From contig NZ_JAELTJ010000003.1 of NCBI RefSeq assembly GCF_016428805.1, forward strand, positions 1 through 64,000: a stretch of 64,000 bases of DNA, in the 5' to 3' direction. Position numbers and translations under genes: made by a program. The notes under the pieces were generated by a model, which did no database searches, was not told where the DNA came from, and saw nothing but the letters and a program-made list of their open reading frames with translations. The stretch comes from Achromobacter sp. ASV32 (GTDB lineage: Bacteria > Pseudomonadota > Gammaproteobacteria > Burkholderiales > Burkholderiaceae_B). Position 1 is the stretch's first letter. Each line of letters opens with the position of its first letter. Shown here one piece after another: positions 1-8,274 of the stretch.

Positions 1-25
1 GGATGGAGTCGGGGTGGTGGGTCAT
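1..25 (-). CDS. Start of a gene coupled to the sensor kinase, probably its response regulator (partial)
   Basis: Only the first eight codons are in the window (reading M-T-H-H-P-D-S-I). The ATG overlaps the TGA of the sensor kinase gene in an ATGA arrangement, so translation is likely coupled. Kinases of the HisKA_3 class are normally followed by a LuxR/NarL-type response regulator, so that is the expected product. This identity is inferred from position only; no domain is visible. Confidence 0.5.
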
Positions 26-1440
26 GCAGGCTGGGCGGTGTCGGAAGCGGGGGCGGGCAAGGGCAGCCAGGCTTGCAGCGTGGTGCCCTGGTCCGAGGTG
101 TGAAAGCTGAGGCTGCCGGACAGCGCCGTCATGCGTTCACGCATATTGCGCAGGCCGATGCCGCGGCGCGGATCGCGCTGCACATCGGCGTAGTCGAAGC
201 CGCGGCCATCGTCGCTGATCGTCAGGCGCAGGTCGCGGGCGGAATACGTCAGGGTCAGGTCGGCGCGCGACGCCCCGGCGTGGCGGATGACGTTGGTCAG
301 CGCCTCCTGGGTGACGCGGAACAGGGCCGTGGCATAGGCATCGGGCAGCTTCACCGGCCGGCCCTGGGTGGACAGGCGCACCGTCAGGGGGGTGGCGCCT
401 GGCTGGCTGGCGCCGGCGAACTCGCGCCCGAGGTGTTCCAGCGCGGCCGGCAGGCCCAGGTCGTCCAGCAGCGTCGGGCGCAGGTTGTGCGAGATGCGGC
501 GCACCTCGCCCACGGCCATGTTCAGGCGGTCCAGCGCGCCGCCCAGCGGCGTGTCGATGTGGGCCAGGGCACGCGGCTCGGGGGACAGCGCCTGGCGCAG
601 GCGTTCGCGCGCGGCCTCCAGCGACAGCTTGATGGACACCAGCACCTGGCTGATGCCATCGTGCAGCTCGCGCGACAGGCGGGCGCGTTCGTCTTCCTGC
701 GAGCGCACCAGTTGCTGGGCCATCAGCCGCAGCTTGGCGTCGGACTGGCGGTGGTCGCTGATATTGAGGGCCAGGCCGCAGGCGGCCACCAGCAGGATGG
801 ACACCGCCGCGATGCCGGCCACCCAGGCGAACATGTTGCGGATATTGGCCTGCGCGGCCGCGTCGATATGGGCCAGGGTCTGCTCCACGTCGTCCAGGTA
901 GATGCCGGTGCCCAGCATCCAGCCCCAGCGTTCCAGCTCGACCACATAGCCCAGTTTCTCCACGGTCTGGTGGGTGGAGGGCTTTTCCCACAGGTAGTGC
1001 ACCGCCTGGCCTTCGCTGCCGCCGCGGCGGGCGGCGGCCAGCAGGTTCTGGATCACCGCCTGGCCGCGCGTGTCGCGCAGGTCCCAGAGGTCTCGTCCCA
1101 CCAGCTCGGGCTGGCGCGGATGCATCAGGTTCTTGCCGCGCAGGTCATAGACGAAGAAATAGCCGTCGTGGCCGAATTCCATCTGGCCCAGCAGGGCCAG
1201 CGCGCGTTCCCGGGCGGCCTCGCCGTCACTGGCATCCTGCAACGGCGCGATGGCGCTGTAGGCCAGGCTGACGTAGTGGCGCAGCTCGCTTTCCTTGCTG
1301 CCCAGCCAGGCGCTTTCCACGACTTCCTTTTCGCGCTGGGCCAATTGCAGCGCCTGCACGTAGACGGCGGCGGCAATGGCGGCCAGCGCCACGAGCAGGG
1401 GCACGGCAGCCAGCAGCAGGATTTTCAGTCGCAGCTTCAT
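22..1440 (-). CDS. Cache-domain sensor histidine kinase (NarL/HisKA_3 class)
   Basis: Membrane sensor kinase of 472 residues. A first transmembrane helix lies at about residues 7-28, followed by a periplasmic single-Cache (sCache_2-like) domain at about 35-190 with the typical stretch HDGYFFVYDLRGKNLMHP. A second helix is at about 203-226. The dimerisation domain carries ERARLSRELHDG, whose His260 is the predicted phosphorylation site; the C-terminal ATPase domain has the N-box NVIRHAGA and DDGRGFD. sCache_2 sensors of this kind often bind short organic acids (family knowledge). The gene diverges from cstA, a pyruvate/peptide permease family, so it may sense and control carboxylate uptake; that link is inference. 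Its probable response regulator starts at the overlapping ATGA at the window edge. Confidence 0.9.
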   Translation of the reverse strand: MKLRLKILLLAAVPLLVALAAIAAAVYVQALQLAQREKEVVESAWLGSKESELRHYVSLAYSAIAPLQDASDGEAARERALALLGQMEFGHDGYFFVYDLRGKNLMHPRQPELVGRDLWDLRDTRGQAVIQNLLAAARRGGSEGQAVHYLWEKPSTHQTVEKLGYVVELERWGWMLGTGIYLDDVEQTLAHIDAAAQANIRNMFAWVAGIAAVSILLVAACGLALNISDHRQSDAKLRLMAQQLVRSQEDERARLSRELHDGISQVLVSIKLSLEAARERLRQALSPEPRALAHIDTPLGGALDRLNMAVGEVRRISHNLRPTLLDDLGLPAALEHLGREFAGASQPGATPLTVRLSTQGRPVKLPDAYATALFRVTQEALTNVIRHAGASRADLTLTYSARDLRLTISDDGRGFDYADVQRDPRRGIGLRNMRERMTALSGSLSFHTSDQGTTLQAWLPLPAPASDTAQPA

Positions 1441-1754
1441 GAGGGGATTTGTATCAGCGCCAAGCCGACGTGTTGCGATGCATCAATGGAAAACGGCCCA
1501 GCCCTGAAGGGATGAGTGCCGCCGATTTTACGATTGCGGCGCAAATATGCTGCGGCGCATTCGGTAGTACCACGTAGGGCGCTTGCGTAGTTTCGCGCTT
1601 GTTGCGGGTGGGGCAAACCGAAATACTAACGCCCGCGTCGACCAGACGCCGAGCGGACCGCCGTGTCCGCCACCCCACAACAATGAGTCTGCCTTCCGCG
1701 AGACGAAAAAAGCGTTTCACGCCAAGAGCATGGCGGCAGGCACGAGGAGATCTT
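1441..1754. other. Divergent promoter region between the sensor kinase and cstA
   Basis: No gene is seen here. The stretch lies between divergent starts. It contains a 9-bp palindrome GGTAGTACC at 1563-1571, a possible dyad for a LuxR-type regulator (weak evidence), and a purine-rich ribosome-binding site (AGGAGA, 1744-1749) just before the cstA ATG. Confidence 0.4.
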
Positions 1755-3836
1755 ATGCATACCAGCAGTAAGGGACTGGGTCAGCACCTGGTCTGGCTGG
1801 CGGTTGCGGTATTGGGCGCGTTCGCGCTTGGCACCGTGGCGCTGGCCAGAGGGGAGACCATCAACGCGCTATGGGTGGTGATCGCCGCCGTCTGCGTCTA
1901 TCTGATCGCATACCGCTACTACAGCCGCTTCATCGCGAACAAGGTCTTCATGCTGGACCCCACCCGCATGACGCCGGCCTGGAAGCACAACGACGGCCTG
2001 GACTACGTCCCGACCAACAAGCACGTGCTGTTCGGGCACCACTTTGCCGCCATCGCCGGCGCCGGCCCCCTGGTCGGCCCCGTGCTGGCCGCGCAGATGG
2101 GCTACCTGCCGGGCATGCTGTGGATCCTGGCCGGCGTGGTCTTCGCCGGCGCCGTGCAGGACTTCACCATCCTGTTCATTTCCACCCGCCGCGACGGCCG
2201 GTCGCTGGGCGATCTGGTCAAGTCCGAGCTGGGCAAGATCCCGGGCGTGATCGCGCTGTTCGGCGCCTTCATGATCATGGTGATCATCCTGGCCGTGCTG
2301 GCGCTGATCGTGGTCAAGGCGCTGACGCATTCGCCGTGGGGCACCTTCACGGTGGCCGCCACCATTCCCATCGCGCTCTTCATGGGCGTGTACCTGCGCT
2401 ACATCCGTCCCGGCAAGATCGGCGAGGTTTCCATCATCGGCTTTGTCGGCCTGATGGCGGCCATCACGTTCGGCCAGGATGTGGCGGCGCATCCGGTGAT
2501 CGGCCCGATGTTCGACTTTGACGGCAAGGGCCTGACCTGGATCCTGATCATCTACGGTTTCATCGCCTCGGTGCTGCCGGTGTGGCTGCTGCTGGCGCCG
2601 CGCGACTACCTGTCGACCTTCCTGAAGATCGGCACCATCGTCGGCCTGGCCATCGGCATCGTGGTGGTGGCGCCCGAGCTGAAAATGCCGGCGCTGACGC
2701 AGTTCGTGGACGGCTCGGGCCCGGTGTGGTCGGGCAACCTGTTCCCGTTCCTGTTCATCACCATCGCCTGCGGCGCGGTGTCGGGCTTCCATGCCCTGAT
2801 CTCGTCGGGCACGACGCCCAAGCTGATCGAAAACGAAACCCAGGCCCGCTACATCGGTTACGGCGGCATGCTGATGGAATCGTTCGTGGCCATCATGGCC
2901 CTGGTGGCCGCTTGCGTGATCGAGCCGGGCATCTACTACGCCATGAACAGCCCCGCGGCCGTCATCGGCACCACGCCCGACCAGGTGGCCCAGGTGGTCT
3001 CCAGCTGGGGCTTCGTGGTGACGCCGGCCGACCTGATCCAGACGGCCAAGGACGTCGGCGAAAGCACCATCATCTCGCGCGCCGGCGGCGCCCCGACGCT
3101 GGCCGTGGGCATGGCCCACATCCTGCACCAGGTCATCGGCGGCCCGGGCATGATGGCGTTCTGGTATCACTTCGCCATTCTGTTCGAAGCGCTGTTCATC
3201 CTGACCGCCGTGGACGCCGGCACCCGCGCGGGCCGCTTCATGCTGCAGGATCTGCTGGGCACCTTCGCCCCGTCGCTCAAGCGCACCGAGTCCTTGCCCG
3301 CCAACCTGATCGCCACCGGCCTGTGCGTGGCCGCGTGGGGCTACTTCCTGTACCAGGGTGTGGTCGATCCGCTGGGTGGCATCAACACGCTGTGGCCGCT
3401 GTTCGGCATCGCCAACCAGATGCTGGCCGCCATCGCGCTGACGCTGGGCACCGTGGTGCTGTTCAAGATGAAGCGCGACCGCTACGCCTGGGTCACGGTG
3501 CTGCCCACCCTGTGGCTCCTGGCATGCACCCTGACCGCCGGCTGGCAGAAGCTGTTCCACGCCGACCCCAAGGTCAGCTTCCTGGCGCACGCGGCCAAGT
3601 ACAACGCCGCCATCGCCGAAGGCAAGGTCCTGGCGCCGGCCAAGTCACTGGCGGAAATGTCGCGCGTGGTCTTCAATGACTACATCAACGCCGGCCTGTG
3701 CGGCATCTTCATCTTCGTGGTGGTCAGTATCGTGGTGTTCGGCATCCGTTCGGTGCTGCGCGCCCGCGAGGAAAACAAGCCGACCGCCCGCGAAACGCCG
3801 TACGAAACCCTGCCGGCCGCCGCCGGCGCGGACTGA
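1755..3836 (+). CDS. cstA: CstA family carbon-starvation permease
   Basis: Polytopic inner-membrane transporter of 693 residues, the normal size for CstA/BtsT proteins, which import pyruvate and possibly peptides with protons. The conserved N-terminal half includes TNKHVLFGHHFAAIAGAGPL and the AQMGYLPG segment, and the C-terminal five-helix module is complete. The ATG at 1755 is chosen because AGGAGA sits six bases upstream and it gives the usual family N-terminus (MHTSSKG). The in-frame reading continues upstream but has no family similarity. A 70-residue YbdD/YjiX protein follows after 16 bp, the standard partner gene. The divergent Cache kinase is a plausible regulator. No odd features. 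Confidence 0.95.
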   Translation: MHTSSKGLGQHLVWLAVAVLGAFALGTVALARGETINALWVVIAAVCVYLIAYRYYSRFIANKVFMLDPTRMTPAWKHNDGLDYVPTNKHVLFGHHFAAIAGAGPLVGPVLAAQMGYLPGMLWILAGVVFAGAVQDFTILFISTRRDGRSLGDLVKSELGKIPGVIALFGAFMIMVIILAVLALIVVKALTHSPWGTFTVAATIPIALFMGVYLRYIRPGKIGEVSIIGFVGLMAAITFGQDVAAHPVIGPMFDFDGKGLTWILIIYGFIASVLPVWLLLAPRDYLSTFLKIGTIVGLAIGIVVVAPELKMPALTQFVDGSGPVWSGNLFPFLFITIACGAVSGFHALISSGTTPKLIENETQARYIGYGGMLMESFVAIMALVAACVIEPGIYYAMNSPAAVIGTTPDQVAQVVSSWGFVVTPADLIQTAKDVGESTIISRAGGAPTLAVGMAHILHQVIGGPGMMAFWYHFAILFEALFILTAVDAGTRAGRFMLQDLLGTFAPSLKRTESLPANLIATGLCVAAWGYFLYQGVVDPLGGINTLWPLFGIANQMLAAIALTLGTVVLFKMKRDRYAWVTVLPTLWLLACTLTAGWQKLFHADPKVSFLAHAAKYNAAIAEGKVLAPAKSLAEMSRVVFNDYINAGLCGIFIFVVVSIVVFGIRSVLRAREENKPTARETPYETLPAAAGAD

Positions 3837-3852
3837 TCCCGGGAGCCGCCGC

Positions 3853-4065
3853 ATGCTGTTTTCCAACATGACCACGGCGGCCGGCGCCGCCGGCCGCTAC
3901 CTGGGCCAGACCCTGCGGCTGATGGTCGGCGTGCCCGACTACGAAACCTACGTGGAACACATGCGGCGCACCCATCCGGACCAGGAGCCGATGACCTACG
4001 AGGCGTTCTTCCGCGAGCGGCAGGACGCCCGCTATGGCGGCAAGAAGCGGATCGGGTGCTGCTGA
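3853..4065 (+). CDS. YbdD/YjiX family small protein (CstA partner)
   Basis: Protein of 70 residues matching the YbdD/YjiX (DUF466, Sel_put) family: the central VGVPDYETYVEHMRRTHPD and the C-terminal FFRERQDARYGGKKRIGCC ending in a Cys pair are typical. This family is almost always encoded directly after cstA/btsT, as here (16-bp gap), and is thought to assist the transporter; the mechanism is not established. The ATG at 3853 gives the standard length. Confidence 0.92.
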   Translation: MLFSNMTTAAGAAGRYLGQTLRLMVGVPDYETYVEHMRRTHPDQEPMTYEAFFRERQDARYGGKKRIGCC

Positions 4066-4140
4066 CCTGGCGCGCGTATCGCTTCGCGCCGGCCATGCAC
4101 ACCACCGTCGCCAGCGTCACCAGCCGCATCGCCCAGATCC

Positions 4141-4499
4141 TTGCTCAAGGCGCACCGGGCGCGTGTCGTCGCCGTGCCCCATACCCCGCACGGCCCGGAC
4201 GTGGCCCTGTTCGATGCCGCGGTGTGCGAACGCGTGCCGCGCCTGTCCATCACCAACTCGGGCATCCACAACCCGACCGGCCGAAGGCCGGCATGTTTCT
4301 GTGGAGCCGCCTGCCGCCGGGCATCGACGCGCCCACGGTCGCGCGGGCCTGCCTGCGTGACGGTGTCGTGCTGGCGCCGGGCAATTCCTTCAGCCGTTCG
4401 CCGGATGCCGGCGGTTTTTTGCGCTTCAATGTCGCGCAGTCCAACGACGATCACATATTTGGCAGCCTGGCGCGCGCCCTGGACGCCAGCCGGGGGTAG
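4141..4499 (+). pseudogene. Remnant of a MocR-type aminotransferase regulator
   Basis: Two blocks of a MocR (GntR plus aminotransferase) protein lie in different frames. From 4141 to 4281 one frame reads HRARVVAVPHTPHGPD followed by PRLSITNSGIHNPTG, the aminotransferase core. From 4287 to 4499 another frame reads AGMFLWSRLPPG and VVLAPGNSFS, the C-terminal part. An intact protein has roughly a hundred residues between these blocks and a DNA-binding domain before the first; both are missing. The join falls in a short GGCCG-rich repeat (about 4278-4292), which suggests a deletion with frameshift. Just upstream, from the ATG at 4095, the string MHTTVASVTSRIAQ resembles the start of an Edd-type dehydratase, perhaps a second remnant (weak). 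Confidence 0.75.
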
Positions 4500-4550
4500 G
4501 GGGCGCGGTGCCCCGGCGGGCGCTGCAGCCGCTTGCCGGTCGCGCCGGCG

Positions 4551-5723
4551 CTACGCGGCCCGCGCGCGCTTTTCCGACAGCAGTACCAACGGAATTGCGC
4601 AGGCCGCGCACAGGGCCATCACCAGGAAGCCGCCCGGCGCATAGCTGCGGTACAGCGCGCCGCCCAGCTGGATACTGCCGAACATGAACACCCCGCCCGA
4701 CAGCAGCGCATACAGCGCGATGGCCGAGGTCTTGCAGGCCGCCGGCACCCGCTTGGCGATGTACCACATGATGGCCGCGTTATTGCCTGCCAGCGTGAAG
4801 CATTGCAGCAGCTGCAACGCGCCGATCCACACCGGATCCGTCGTGGCCGACAGCCCCGCCCAGCGGATCGCCGTCATGGCTGCCGACGCCAGGATCAGCC
4901 ATTGCGCGCCGACCCGCGCCAGCACCTTGGGCGCCAGGAAGAAGAACAGCACTTCGCTGGTCACGCCGACTGCCCACAGCATCGAGATCAGCGCCGTGGA
5001 CAGTCCACGATCGGTCCAGTAGAGCGTCGAATACGAATACAGAAAGCCGTTGCTGGCCTGCACCAGCGATGCCGCGCCGATGCACAGCAGCAGCGGCCGG
5101 TCGCGCAGGATCTCGCGCATCGGCAGGCGCACGCGCTCGACCGGCGCGTCATCCGCGCTGGGGCGGGCCGCCTGCGGCAACAGCCGCACGCAGGCAATGC
5201 AGGCGACGATCAGCAGGATCGACAGCCACATTACCCAATTCGCGTCGAATGTCTTGATCAGATAGCCGCCGGCCACCGTCACGATGGCGAACCCCAGTGA
5301 CCCGCAGGCGCGGATGATGGTGTACGAATTGCCCTGGCCGCGGCCGCTGGCGATCGCCATGCGGTCCAGCAGGGGCAGCACCGCCGGAAACACGGCGTTC
5401 AGCAGCAGCGTGATGGCAAAGAGCCACGCGGGTGCCTGACTGAACGGATAGCAGATGAACAGCAGCAGCGAGGCGCCCAGCGCGGCGGCGATCAGGCCAT
5501 GGGCGCGGCCGGATTGGTCGGCCACGTGCGCCACCACCGGCGTGGACAGGATCTTCGGCAGGAACGAGGTCGCCACGATCAGCCCGATCAGCGCCGGGTC
5601 CAGTCCGCGGCTGGCGAACCACAAGGGAAGAAACGGAATGCTGACGCCCTGCAAGCCGTAGTACAGGAAGTAGAACCCATGCAGGGCGATAGCGCCTTGC
5701 CGGGCGTCGGGGTTGCCGCGCAT
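4551..5723 (-). CDS. MFS transporter, 3-phenylpropionate/HcaT-like (MFS_1_like)
   Basis: Polytopic membrane protein of 390 residues with about twelve hydrophobic helices, the size of small MFS carriers. The N-terminus (HGFYFLYYGLQGVSIPFLPL) and the loop DRMAIASGRGQGNSYTIIRA with the following GSLGFAI are characteristic of the HcaT/LacY-like MFS_1_like group. The substrate cannot be told from sequence. It lies 60 bp downstream of the PhlG-like hydrolase on the same strand, so it may export or import that enzyme's substrate or product and share its TetR control (inference). No clear ribosome-binding site precedes the ATG. Confidence 0.8.
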   Translation of the reverse strand: MRGNPDARQGAIALHGFYFLYYGLQGVSIPFLPLWFASRGLDPALIGLIVATSFLPKILSTPVVAHVADQSGRAHGLIAAALGASLLLFICYPFSQAPAWLFAITLLLNAVFPAVLPLLDRMAIASGRGQGNSYTIIRACGSLGFAIVTVAGGYLIKTFDANWVMWLSILLIVACIACVRLLPQAARPSADDAPVERVRLPMREILRDRPLLLCIGAASLVQASNGFLYSYSTLYWTDRGLSTALISMLWAVGVTSEVLFFFLAPKVLARVGAQWLILASAAMTAIRWAGLSATTDPVWIGALQLLQCFTLAGNNAAIMWYIAKRVPAACKTSAIALYALLSGGVFMFGSIQLGGALYRSYAPGGFLVMALCAACAIPLVLLSEKRARAA

Positions 5724-5783
5724 AGCGATGTGGGGGATGAGGCCGGAATGAAGCGCCGTAGCATACTCCTTCCGGCGCGGGCG

Positions 5784-6485
5784 CTACCAGGGCAGGGGGA
5801 TGGCCTCGCCGTTGGCGTGCTCGCCGAAATAGATCGACGGCAGGAAGCGCGACAGGAACGTGAACTCCGTATAGCAGTGCCGCAGCAGGTTCAGCCCCAG
5901 CACGTCTGGCACGTCCTGTTCGGGTTGTGCGCTGGACAGGCCCAGGTAGAAGCGGCTGCGCAGCACGCAGCCGAACGGCGTATCGCGGGCCAGGTGGATC
6001 ATCTGGCCGTCCAGTGGATCGCCGTTGGCGTCCAGCTTGATGTGGCCGCCAAAACCGATGCGCGCATAGACCGCCGCCGATACATCGCCGTTTGCCGTGG
6101 CCGCCTGCAGGCGCGCGGCGTCCAGGCAGTCTTCAGGCGCATGGAACTTCAGCTTGGCCGCCACCGGCGGCAGGTCCGCCAGGGATTCCACCGCATGGAT
6201 CGACGCGCCGATGTAGTTTTCGCCGCGGCGCCATTGTTCGTCCCAGCCGAGGTGTTCGACGTGGTCCTGCGGATGCCACCATTTGATGTGCTGCGTCGTC
6301 TGGAAGAACTTGAACCACCAGTCCAGCATGCGGCCCTTGCAGCCGTGCAGGTCGGTGCGCGCCGCCACGATCAGGCCGCCGCCGGGCAGCCGGGTGATGC
6401 CGGTTTCCAGGCGCAGTGGGGCGGGGTCGAGCAGGGTGTCCAGGTCGGCGGCGATATGGGCCGCGTCGGGGTGTGGGGTGGTCAT
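5784..6485 (-). CDS. PhlG-like (DAPG hydrolase family) C-C hydrolase
   Basis: Protein of 233 residues with similarity to 2,4-diacetylphloroglucinol hydrolase PhlG, a zinc enzyme that cleaves a C-C bond in acylated phenolics. The segment DWWFKFFQTTQHIKWWHP followed by DHVEH is typical, as are NYIGASIHAVES and the C-terminal LLRHCYTEFTFLSRFLP with its His-x3-Glu pair, candidates for metal ligands. It is slightly shorter than PhlG, and the actual substrate is unknown. It diverges from a TetR regulator whose likely 17-bp operator overlaps its promoter, and is followed by an MFS carrier, an arrangement typical of an inducible detoxification or catabolic module. Confidence 0.8.
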   Translation of the reverse strand: MTTPHPDAAHIAADLDTLLDPAPLRLETGITRLPGGGLIVAARTDLHGCKGRMLDWWFKFFQTTQHIKWWHPQDHVEHLGWDEQWRRGENYIGASIHAVESLADLPPVAAKLKFHAPEDCLDAARLQAATANGDVSAAVYARIGFGGHIKLDANGDPLDGQMIHLARDTPFGCVLRSRFYLGLSSAQPEQDVPDVLGLNLLRHCYTEFTFLSRFLPSIYFGEHANGEAIPLPW

Positions 6486-6517
6486 GACAGGGTTTCCAGG
6501 GGTTGGGAACCTGATTC

Positions 6518-6546
6518 TATAATAAAGAAACGTTTAACGTTTCCAA
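6518..6546. promoter_or_regulatory. Divergent promoter with 17-bp TetR-type operator
   Basis: The perfect palindrome GAAACGTTTAACGTTTC (6527-6543; 8-bp arms around one base) lies between the divergent hydrolase and TetR genes. On the minus strand it fills the spacer between a TTGGAA -35-like hexamer (6546-6541) and TATTAT (16-bp spacing), so a bound repressor would block the hydrolase promoter. On the plus strand a TATAAT is at 6518-6523. Binding by the neighbouring TetR protein is inferred. Confidence 0.7.
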
Positions 6547-6650
6547 AATAACGAGGCGTGTAAGATCACGCTTCATCAACGGCACTCGCGGCAGCGCCGT
6601 TCATCGCCGGGATATCCGGCTGTGCTGCTCATCAGGACGATCCACCGCCC

Positions 6651-7376
6651 ATGGCGACCCTGGCTTTACCCCCTGCGCCGCGCTCGCGCGGCCGTCCCGC
6701 CCGGCCCGATGCCGAGCTGCACGCAGCCGCCTTGCAGGCGGCCACCTGGCTGCTGCTGAACGAAGGCTACGCCGCCGCCACGCTGGAGGCGGTGGCCAAA
6801 CGTGCCGGCATGGCCAAGAAAACCGTCTACCGATTCGCTGCCAACCGCGAAGACCTGGTGGCGCAGGTGGTGCGCGGCTGGACCGACACCTTCGAGCCCG
6901 TGATGGCGCAGGAAGTCGCCACGGCTGCCGACGTGCTGCCTGCCTTGGCGCGGGTGCTGCAGACCATCGCCGACCGCGCGCTGTCCGCTGACGCTGTCGG
7001 TATGTTCCGACTGCTGACCGCCGATTTTCCGGCGCGCGAAGCGTTGTTGGGCGTCTATCAGCGCAACGGCATCGAGCGCGGCACGGCCATGTTGGGCGCG
7101 TGGTTCGAGAAGCTTGCCGCGCGCGGCCTGATCCGCATCCAGCAGCCGCGCGACACCGCGGGCTTGCTGCTGGCCATGGTCATCGCCGAGCCGTTGCGGC
7201 AGATGGCATTGGGCCTGACGCCGCCGCTGCCGCAAGGCTCGGTCGATGCACGCATTCAGGCTTGCGTGGCGCTGTTCGCGGGCGATGGAAAGGTGTTCGA
7301 AGTGAAGCAGGGCCAGGCTCGCCAGCACCGTGCTCCCCCCCGCGCAGGCGGGGCTGGAACCGTCCGGAAAAACTAG
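6651..7376 (+). CDS. TetR/AcrR family transcriptional regulator
   Basis: Protein of 241 residues with an N-terminal TetR helix-turn-helix (about residues 24-70: GYAAATLEAVAKRAGMAKKTVYRF) and a larger ligand-binding C-terminal domain of the AefR-like type. A Pro/Arg-rich N-terminus (PPAPRSRGRPARPDAE) is common in this group. It is transcribed away from the PhlG-like hydrolase, and the intervening palindrome is the natural candidate operator for autoregulation and control of the hydrolase-MFS pair. No strong ribosome-binding site is visible before the ATG. The last ~25 residues are Arg/Gly-rich and probably disordered. Confidence 0.88.
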   Translation: MATLALPPAPRSRGRPARPDAELHAAALQAATWLLLNEGYAAATLEAVAKRAGMAKKTVYRFAANREDLVAQVVRGWTDTFEPVMAQEVATAADVLPALARVLQTIADRALSADAVGMFRLLTADFPAREALLGVYQRNGIERGTAMLGAWFEKLAARGLIRIQQPRDTAGLLLAMVIAEPLRQMALGLTPPLPQGSVDARIQACVALFAGDGKVFEVKQGQARQHRAPPRAGGAGTVRKN

Positions 7377-7534
7377 TACGGTCGTCACGTCGAAACCGGC
7401 CTCGAATTCAGCTTGGCGCCAGCCTGCGACGCCGATTTGGCAAAGCGCGCGTACCGAACTACCCTGGGAGGTCGCGGTGCCATCGATCGGCGCCGCGCGC
7501 GAGTTTTCCGAATCATTTCCAGGAGCTGCGATTC

Positions 7535-8086
7535 ATGGCCAAGAAACTGAATGAGAAGACCACCAAGGCGGCGAAAACGCTGCGCAAGCGCCCGCTGGCG
7601 ACGCCCACCGATCTGGCCGCCGCCGCCACCCGCGATATCTCTGCGGTGCTGAACCAGGTGCTGGCCGACGTGTTCGCGCTGTATCTGAAGACCAAGAACT
7701 TCCATTGGCACGTCAGCGGGCCGCATTTTCGCGACTACCATCTGTTGCTGGACGAGCAGGGCGACCAGCTCTTCGCCATGACCGACCCCATCGCCGAACG
7801 TATCCGCAAGATCGGCGGCACCACGCTGCGGTCCATCGGCCACATCTCGCGCACGCAACGCATTGCCGACAACGATGCCGACTACGTCCAGCCGCTGGAC
7901 ATGCTGGCCGAGCTGCGCGAAGACAACAAAACCCTGGCCGCGTCGCTGCGGGAAGCGCACAACGTCACCGACGAGCACCGCGACATCGCCAGTTCCAGCC
8001 TGATCGAGAACTGGATCGACGAGACCGAGCGCCGCACCTGGTTCCTGTTCGAAGCCAGCCGCCAAGGCGACAGCACCGGGCATTGA
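7535..8086 (+). CDS. dps: Dps family DNA-binding ferritin-like protein
   Basis: Protein of 183 residues forming the four-helix Dps fold, which stores iron using hydrogen peroxide and protects DNA in stationary phase or under oxidative stress. The ferroxidase region KTKNFHWHVSGPHFRDYHLL followed by DEQGDQLF carries the conserved His and Asp/Glu ligands. The Lys-rich N-terminus (MAKKLNEKTTKAAKTLRKR) is a typical DNA-binding tail. The ATG at 7535 is preceded by AGGAG (7521-7525). It stands alone, with a hairpin after it. No frameshift or missing ligand seen. Confidence 0.93.
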   Translation: MAKKLNEKTTKAAKTLRKRPLATPTDLAAAATRDISAVLNQVLADVFALYLKTKNFHWHVSGPHFRDYHLLLDEQGDQLFAMTDPIAERIRKIGGTTLRSIGHISRTQRIADNDADYVQPLDMLAELREDNKTLAASLREAHNVTDEHRDIASSSLIENWIDETERRTWFLFEASRQGDSTGH

Positions 8087-8096
8087 TCCGCGTGGC

Positions 8097-8124
8097 ATCC
8101 GGGCGCCGAGCCGTGGGCCCGGAT
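8097..8124 (+). terminator. Hairpin after dps
   Basis: ATCCGGGC and GCCCGGAT form a perfect 8-bp stem with a 12-base loop eleven bases after the dps stop. No T-run follows, so termination efficiency is uncertain. Confidence 0.45.
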
Positions 8125-8274
8125 TGGCGGATCCCGGTGCGCAAAATGCTTGGTAATGACGGGGCGCGGCGGCGTCCGGCGCATCATGACAGGCGGGGGG
8201 AATAGGCATATAGTCTTTCCCGTTTTCGGCCTCGATGAATGCGGCAGGGGGCACGCCCCTTGCCGATCCCCCCC

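Noticed and set aside
73-1515. Long open frame on the plus strand opposite the sensor kinase
   Set aside because: It is the antisense shadow of a well-conserved kinase in GC-rich DNA; the protein is repetitive in Gln, Arg, Gly and Ala without any domain.
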